Below, piece by piece: positions 6,068 to 10,448 of a stretch of DNA of 10,448 nucleotides (position 1 is the stretch's first letter; every line of letters starts with the position of its first letter). The notes under the pieces were generated by a model that did no database searches, had not been told where the DNA came from, and was given only the letters and a program-made list of their open reading frames with translations. The position numbers and the translations under genes were made by a program. Origin of the DNA: Clostridium sp. UBA6640 (GTDB lineage Bacteria; Bacillota; Clostridia; Clostridiales; Clostridiaceae); contig NZ_DKLM01000167.1 of NCBI RefSeq assembly GCF_002455975.1, positions 45,786-56,233 of the forward strand, in the 5' to 3' direction.

Positions 6068-6892
6068 CTAAAACCTTTCTAAAGAGCCTACTTCTCTTAC
6101 TTTTCTTTCAGTAAACCCAAAGGCTATTCTACCTAATATCAATATTATTACACCTTGAACTAAACAAATCATAATACTTTTACTTGCAGTAAATAAATTT
6201 CCTCCAGTAACCATAACTGTTCTGGCTGCTTCTATACCATGAGTAAAAGGTAGTAGTTTAGATAAAAACTGCAAAGAGTTTGGCATTACAGTTATAGGAA
6301 AGCTTATTCCACAAAGTATCATCACCGCTCCTCTTATCACATTTATTGTGGCATTGGCTTGTTTAAGCCACAATATTAAACTTGCAAATAACATTCCTAT
6401 TCCAAAGGTAGCTGGCATAATTATTAAAAAAAGTACTACCCACTCTAAAACATTTCCAGTAAAAGTAATGCCATAAATCAATTTATACTCTAGTATGGAA
6501 ATTACTGCTTGGAAAATCAGCATTAACATAGAAATTAGTCCCCCACCAATTAAAATGTCAAATCGGTTTATAGGGCAAAGCCATGTAGATTCTAGAGTTC
6601 CTTTATTCTGTTCATTTCTTAAGTAGTTACCAAAGCTCCACATAATCATATTAACTGCCATCCATACCATAGTACCTATAACTATATAACTAACTACATT
6701 ATCTGCACCTGTGACACTTTCAAAAATAGCCATACTTTCACTGTCATTACCTCCCATACCTACTGCCGATAATATATACATCATTGGCATGATTAATGGC
6801 CATATTATTAGATTTATATACCAAGTAGAATATCTTAAAGTTTGTCGAAGATCTTTCTTAAATATGGCAAAAATAACTCTTAATCTATTCAT
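6068..6892 (-). CDS. ABC-2 type exporter permease, first subunit
   Basis: This 274-residue integral membrane protein has about six helices (roughly 22-45, 65-90, 110-135, 145-172, 182-205 and 240-262) and a charged N-terminus that would face the cytoplasm. The ABC-2 signature is NEQNKGTLESTWLCPINR, between helices 2 and 3. It lies 8 nt after the ATPase stop codon, and its ribosome binding site (within GGAGTAGGTGAT) overlaps that stop, so its translation is probably coupled to the ATPase. With the next gene it should form the membrane part of a DrrB/NodJ-like exporter. The substrate is unknown. Confidence 0.9.
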   Translation of the reverse strand: MNRLRVIFAIFKKDLRQTLRYSTWYINLIIWPLIMPMMYILSAVGMGGNDSESMAIFESVTGADNVVSYIVIGTMVWMAVNMIMWSFGNYLRNEQNKGTLESTWLCPINRFDILIGGGLISMLMLIFQAVISILEYKLIYGITFTGNVLEWVVLFLIIMPATFGIGMLFASLILWLKQANATINVIRGAVMILCGISFPITVMPNSLQFLSKLLPFTHGIEAARTVMVTGGNLFTASKSIMICLVQGVIILILGRIAFGFTERKVREVGSLERF

Positions 6893-6900
6893 GCTATCAC

Positions 6901-7899
6901 CTACTCCCTAAGACTCTTCCCTGTTAAATGAATAAACACATCTTCAAGGGAAGGTTCCAGCACATTAATATTAATAACTTTAAGACCATTATTAGATATA
7001 CATTCCAAAAGGTTTTGCATTATTCCATTGTTACTATGATGTTGAATAATAATTTCATAGATTCTTTTATCTTCTACATAATTAGATATAACTTTATCTA
7101 CTTCATCTATATTTCTTGCACATTCTAAAAATTCTTCACTGCAATTATTTAACTCCACTTTTATAGATTTAGTATCGTTTAGTCTACTCTTTAAATTCTC
7201 TGGAGTATCTAAAGCAATAATTTTTCCCCCGTCCATTATTGCAATTCTATCGCTTAAAAAATCAGCTTCCTCCATATAGTGAGTAGTTAAAAGTACAGTT
7301 CTCCCTTCATTTTTTATATCTAAAATAATTTCTCTTAAATTTAACGCTGATTGTGGATCTAATCCTAAAGTAGGTTCATCTAATAAGACTATAGGAGCAT
7401 TAGGCATTAATGCTTTTCCAAGAGCAACTTTTTGCTTCATTCCTGTAGAATACTTTTCTACTAGTTCATCAGCTTTATCAACTAATCCTAACTTTTTTAA
7501 TATTTCATCTGCTCTTTTAGCCGCTTCTTTTTTATTTAATCCATAAAGAGCTCCAAAGTATTCTAAATTTTCCCTAGCAGTGAGTTTCCAGTATATACTT
7601 CTATCTCCTGCTAATACTGTTCCCAGATTTCTTAATGCTTCAATAGAGTTTTTATCCACATCTAAACCTTTAATTTTTATTTGTCCACTAGTAGGTCTTA
7701 ATAATCCTGTTATCATTTTTATTACAGTGGTTTTTCCTGCACCATTAGGTCCTAATAATCCAAAAACTTCGCCCTTATTAATTTCAAAGCTGACCCCATC
7801 AACAGCTTTAAACTCTTTCTTTTCAACAACCCTAAAAAATTTCTTCTTTTTGCTATAAAAACATTTTCTAACATTGTCTACTTTCACAATTGCTTCCAT
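6901..7899 (-). CDS. ABC exporter ATP-binding protein (DrrA/NodI-like)
   Basis: This 332-residue ATPase drives the ABC-2 permeases encoded immediately downstream. Walker A is GPNGAGKTT at 50-58, the signature YSTGMKQK at 150-157 (the STGM form common in ABC-2 exporters rather than LSGGQ), Walker B IVLLDEP at 170-176, the D-loop GLD at 179-181 and the switch histidine H207 in TTHYMEEAD. The Q-loop glutamine is absent: the segment reads TVLAGDRSIYW at 94-104, a form I recall as typical of one subfamily of these exporters. About 100 residues follow the ATPase core, as in DrrA-like proteins. An extra basic stretch, KKKKFFRVVEKKEF (17-30), is inserted before the conserved core. The start at 7897-7899 follows GGGGG at 6 nt. 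A well-formed promoter with an internal inverted repeat lies 47 nt upstream, implying control by a repressor. Confidence 0.95.
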   Translation of the reverse strand: MEAIVKVDNVRKCFYSKKKKFFRVVEKKEFKAVDGVSFEINKGEVFGLLGPNGAGKTTVIKMITGLLRPTSGQIKIKGLDVDKNSIEALRNLGTVLAGDRSIYWKLTARENLEYFGALYGLNKKEAAKRADEILKKLGLVDKADELVEKYSTGMKQKVALGKALMPNAPIVLLDEPTLGLDPQSALNLREIILDIKNEGRTVLLTTHYMEEADFLSDRIAIMDGGKIIALDTPENLKSRLNDTKSIKVELNNCSEEFLECARNIDEVDKVISNYVEDKRIYEIIIQHHSNNGIMQNLLECISNNGLKVININVLEPSLEDVFIHLTGKSLRE

Positions 7900-7945
7900 A
7901 AAATGCCCCCATTATTCCCTTTTTATGTAATATCAAAGTATTTTA

Positions 7946-7974
7946 ATTGTAACATAACATTGTTACGTTGTAAA
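7946..7974 (-). promoter_or_regulatory. Sigma-A-type promoter of the ABC exporter operon
   Basis: On the minus strand, TTTACA (7969-7974; 5 of 6 to the -35 consensus) is followed after exactly 17 nt by TACAAT (7946-7951; 5 of 6 to the -10 consensus). The predicted start of transcription is near 7939, giving a leader of about 40 nt before the ATPase ATG. It starts just past the T-tract of the preceding terminator, where the operon's promoter would be expected. Confidence 0.75.
7951..7969. promoter_or_regulatory. Inverted repeat filling the promoter spacer, probable operator
   Basis: AACATAACATTGTTACGTT is an inverted repeat with 8-bp arms (one mismatch) around a central ATT. It covers the whole -35/-10 spacer plus one base of each hexamer. 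A dimeric repressor bound there, such as a TetR- or GntR-family protein, would block polymerase. A MerR-type activator is less likely because the spacer is a normal 17 bp rather than 19-20 bp. No regulator gene is found in the window. Confidence 0.6.
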
Positions 7975-7978
7975 TGAC

Positions 7979-8020
7979 AAAAAAAGAATTTAGTGAATAA
8001 TATGAAATTTCTTCACTAAA
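7979..8020 (-). terminator. Rho-independent terminator after the MazG-like gene
   Basis: On the minus strand TTTAGTGAA (8012-8020) pairs perfectly with TTCACTAAA (7989-7997) across a 14-nt loop. It is followed by TTC and seven T residues (7979-7985). It lies about 90 nt past the MazG-like stop codon and ends the phosphatase/MazG transcript before the ABC operon promoter. The stem is AT-rich, so termination may be incomplete. Confidence 0.8.
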
Positions 8021-8110
8021 CTTTATAGATAAACTTAATAATTATTTTACTTTATCCCTAGTTCAAATTAATACTTATTTATATAAAAAACTTCTTCTAT
8101 CATTTCATTA

Positions 8111-8485
8111 TCACTTATTCGTAATAAAGTCTTTATATTGCTTTTCATAATTTCTATCCATATTACTAATATATTTATTAAAATATATTTTAGAGAATTC
8201 TTCACTAGTGATATTAAACCTATTAAGTACATCCATATAATACATTAAAACATCACCCATCTCTTCAATAAATCTTTCTCTAACTTCATTGTTATCCATA
8301 ATTTCATCTTCACCTTTTTTCTTTATTATGGATATAACTTCTCCTATTTCTTCTATCATGTATAATATAAAACTCTTACCATATTTAGGTTCCATAGGAG
8401 ACCAATTATCCTTATTCTTTTCCCATAAAGTTTTTGAAAACTTAAGCATTTCGGAAATTCTTAAATCCTCTGCCTCTCTATCCAT
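8111..8485 (-). CDS. MazG-like nucleotide pyrophosphohydrolase
   Basis: This 124-residue, all-helical cytoplasmic protein carries the two metal-binding motifs of the MazG/dUTPase-like NTP pyrophosphatase fold: EEIGE at 45-49 and EEMGD at 74-78. Such enzymes hydrolyse (d)NTPs to the monophosphate and pyrophosphate, for housecleaning of abnormal nucleotides or lowering alarmone levels. The exact substrate is not deducible. It is a single-domain member, much shorter than the two-domain E. coli MazG. AAGGAG lies 6 nt upstream of the start. The gene is 55 nt downstream of the phosphatase gene, probably in the same transcript, and is followed by a terminator. No toxin-antitoxin partner is present. 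Confidence 0.85.
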   Translation of the reverse strand: MDREAEDLRISEMLKFSKTLWEKNKDNWSPMEPKYGKSFILYMIEEIGEVISIIKKKGEDEIMDNNEVRERFIEEMGDVLMYYMDVLNRFNITSEEFSKIYFNKYISNMDRNYEKQYKDFITNK

Positions 8486-8540
8486 TTTAAATCTCCTTAC
8501 TTATATTTTATTTTTACTTATAAACAATCTAATTAAGCTT

Positions 8541-9716
8541 TTATATATAACTTATCTCTACATATTTTCCTAATTTCTTTAAGTATTTTTCTAACTCTTT
8601 AACTACCTTTATTTTTAGGTTGAAATCTGAAGGAAATAGTGGATTTACATGAGCAGGATTTATAGCTTGACCTACCCAAATATGAATATGAGTTCCTTCT
8701 TCTATAAGCATTTTAGAAAGCCTTGATGCTCCATCTTCGCCTTCAATAGGTGAAGTTATTGCTTTATTTTTCTTTTGACTTATATATTCACCTATTATTT
8801 CAGCAGTTTTATTTAGTGTTAATAGTCCTTCAGTAACTAAGTCCATTCCTTTCATATATCCCATAGGAGGGATTTCTTTGTCAAAACTTTCTAAGTCTAT
8901 ATCTATTTTTCTCTTTAATTCTCTAGCTACTATATTAGCAGTAGTACCACCACAAATAACTTTTTTACCTTTGCTTTCTAAAAGTTTTTTAATCATATAC
9001 TTATCATCTTCTATATTTTTAGGTGGCCCTGTAAATATATCTATATACTCTTCTGGTTTTAATTTTATAGTTACTACAGTTGTATCATCGCCTGGCTTAT
9101 TATCATAAAGATTATTACATACTTCTATAAGATGTCTTGCAATATTTTCAACATATCTCTCTTTTACTATGATACTTTCTAAGAAAGTATTTATATCTTC
9201 CCATTGCCATCCTAGATTTAATAGTTGTCCTACTCCCGCATGAATTGCTCCATCACTTACTAATGTCAATACATCGTGCTCTCCCATATAAAATCTACTT
9301 TCATATATTCTCTTTCCATTAATATTTTTTTCTTCTTTATAAACTTCACAAGACTTACCATAGCGAAAGAAAAATATTGGTGGATTATCATATTCAACCA
9401 TATAAACTTCACCATCATTAGTAATTTGTATTATTGTAAAAGTTGAATATGCTAATTTTCTAACTTGACATTCTGGAAGAGTATTTACAATAGTCTCAAT
9501 AGTATCCTCAATACTTGCGCCTTCTTTGAGCATTGTTATAGCAATTTTAGAAGTTAAAGTTGCTAATATATTTGCTTTCACCCCACTACCTAGCCCATCT
9601 GCCATAACAATGATCATTCCATTTTCTGTTTTAGCTATCTCTACATTGTCTCCACAAAGTTCTTCACCATATTTATTCATGCTAAAATTAGCTACATCAA
9701 TAAAATATTTAATCAT
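8541..9716 (-). CDS. SpoIIE-family (PP2C-type) serine/threonine phosphatase with C-terminal extension
   Basis: Residues 1 to about 220 form a SpoIIE-like PP2C phosphatase domain. Metal-binding positions visible are D23 (CGDNVEI), D40-G41 (VMADGLGSG), D155 (SDGAIHAG) and D210-D211 (PGDDTTVV). Unlike B. subtilis SpoIIE there are no membrane helices, so it is cytosolic. Residues about 225-391 are a second region with no motif I can name; it contains KKVICGGTTANIVAREL at about 260-275. Related phosphatases dephosphorylate anti-anti-sigma factors or other phosphoproteins; the target here is unknown. Its ATG overlaps the stop of the upstream Fe-S/PAS gene (ATGA), implying coupled translation, and the PAS protein is the likely sensor controlling it. 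I infer this from context only. The ribosome binding site (GAGG) lies within the upstream gene. Confidence 0.88.
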   Translation of the reverse strand: MIKYFIDVANFSMNKYGEELCGDNVEIAKTENGMIIVMADGLGSGVKANILATLTSKIAITMLKEGASIEDTIETIVNTLPECQVRKLAYSTFTIIQITNDGEVYMVEYDNPPIFFFRYGKSCEVYKEEKNINGKRIYESRFYMGEHDVLTLVSDGAIHAGVGQLLNLGWQWEDINTFLESIIVKERYVENIARHLIEVCNNLYDNKPGDDTTVVTIKLKPEEYIDIFTGPPKNIEDDKYMIKKLLESKGKKVICGGTTANIVARELKRKIDIDLESFDKEIPPMGYMKGMDLVTEGLLTLNKTAEIIGEYISQKKNKAITSPIEGEDGASRLSKMLIEEGTHIHIWVGQAINPAHVNPLFPSDFNLKIKVVKELEKYLKKLGKYVEISYI

Positions 9717-10448
9717 ACTTCTTTTTCCTCTTTCAATACCTTTTTAAGCTTCATTAATGCAACCTTTGTTTCTGCTGTAGTTTCCCCTAAAAGACTTGCT
9801 ATCTCCTGAGCTACCCTCATTTGCTTATCAATTATAGTTTGAGTAACATCTAGAGTGCTTTCTTTTATTTTAGTAAGTTCAAGTTTTCTATTCTCTTCCT
9901 CTGTAATATCTGTAAAAATAACTAAAAGCGCAGACTGTTTTTCCATATATATAATGCTTCTATAAGCATAGTAATCGTATTCTGAGTAACTTACCTTTTG
10001 TTTAGGAATACTTTTTTTATCTTTGATTACTTTTTTAAAGGTAGTATCATCCATAATAGTAGAAATAGATACCCCACTTAAATCTTTATTTTCTACTTTG
10101 AAAATTTTTTTTGCTATAGGATTTATTTCAACAATATTTAAAGATTTATCTAGTAATAAAATAGCATTAGGTGAATTCTGAAAGATTTCATTGCTCATTC
10201 TTTCAGCAATAGACCTCATATAAGGAAGGCACATATCTATTTGGGACATATTTTGTGATACTGCTATAGCTTTTTTATAACAACTATCATAACCACAAGC
10301 TCCACAATTTAATTCATCTTCTTTTTCATACTTACCCATTTTACTTAAAATCTCTTTTATTTCTTCTTCTGTAGGCATATGACTTTTTATACTTCTATCT
10401 TTAAAAGTACGACTTAAATCCACTAAAGGATCTTTATAATCAATTTCC
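9713..10448 (-). CDS. Hydrogenase-like Fe-S and PAS sensor protein, C-terminal part (5' end beyond window)
   Basis: The frame is open to the right edge, so the visible 244 residues are the C-terminal part of a longer protein. A GTG at 10421-10423 is not a convincing start: the frame continues above it (IDYKDPLVDLSR) and no ribosome binding site is seen. Window residues 48-73 carry a four-cysteine Fe-S motif (C48-x2-C51-x4-C56-x16-C73; core ELNCGACGYDSC, then MCLPYM). A PAS domain follows at about 84-175 and a coiled-coil-like tail at about 185-244. In clostridia this arrangement typically follows a domain like the C-terminal half of the [FeFe]-hydrogenase large subunit. The protein is thought to be a redox or signal sensor rather than an active hydrogenase. 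Its stop overlaps the SpoIIE-like phosphatase start, so the two probably act together. Confidence 0.85.
   Translation of the reverse strand, partial: EIDYKDPLVDLSRTFKDRSIKSHMPTEEEIKEILSKMGKYEKEDELNCGACGYDSCYKKAIAVSQNMSQIDMCLPYMRSIAERMSNEIFQNSPNAILLLDKSLNIVEINPIAKKIFKVENKDLSGVSISTIMDDTTFKKVIKDKKSIPKQKVSYSEYDYYAYRSIIYMEKQSALLVIFTDITEEENRKLELTKIKESTLDVTQTIIDKQMRVAQEIASLLGETTAETKVALMKLKKVLKEEKEV

Noticed and set aside
8486..8540. Separate promoter for the MazG-like gene
   Set aside because: Only poor matches to promoter hexamers are present; the short gap and the absence of a terminator after the phosphatase favour co-transcription.
10421..10423. GTG as the true start of the Fe-S/PAS protein
   Set aside because: The frame stays open to the window edge with a plausible protein sequence, there is no ribosome binding site, and relatives have a large domain before this point.

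Overview
The window is a low-GC (roughly 25-30% by eye), single-strand-oriented stretch of a Clostridium-like Firmicute chromosome. This rests on base composition, strong AGGAGG-type ribosome binding sites, a diaminopimelate-type MurE, and the clostridial pairing of an Fe-S/PAS hydrogenase-like protein with a SpoIIE-type phosphatase. Every supported gene lies on the minus strand, so transcription runs from high to low coordinates.

In transcription order, the right end (10448-8111) carries the 3' part of a hydrogenase-related Fe-S plus PAS sensor protein. It overlaps by ATGA with a SpoIIE-family PP2C phosphatase, and a MazG-like NTP pyrophosphohydrolase follows. A rho-independent terminator (7979-8020) closes this group. 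Directly after it is a good sigma-A-type promoter whose 17-bp spacer is filled by an inverted repeat, a likely repressor operator. It drives a three-gene ABC-2 exporter operon: ATPase, then two six-helix permeases (7899-5222).

The centre (5210-2670) is the most interesting part. A REP-associated tyrosine transposase (RAYT, a Y1/HUH protein with a DnaA-like C-terminal helix-turn-helix) at 4139-5062 is bracketed by two long palindromes with the arm AGGGACGGTTCAT. Three more copies of the palindrome form an array at 2670-2968, two of them inside a 116-bp tandem duplication. All five have 12-base arms and overall lengths of 60-67 bp but different interiors. This looks like a RAYT with its own family of REP-like elements outside the well-studied Gram-negative examples. 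An HD-domain phosphohydrolase gene lies between the two groups of palindromes.

The left end holds galU (UDP-glucose synthesis) followed 24 nt later by murE (peptidoglycan precursor synthesis), probably one cell-envelope transcription unit, then the start of an unrecognised gene that runs off the left edge. The palindrome array forms the upstream region of galU, so the repeats probably affect its expression. They also create a false N-terminal extension of the galU reading frame.
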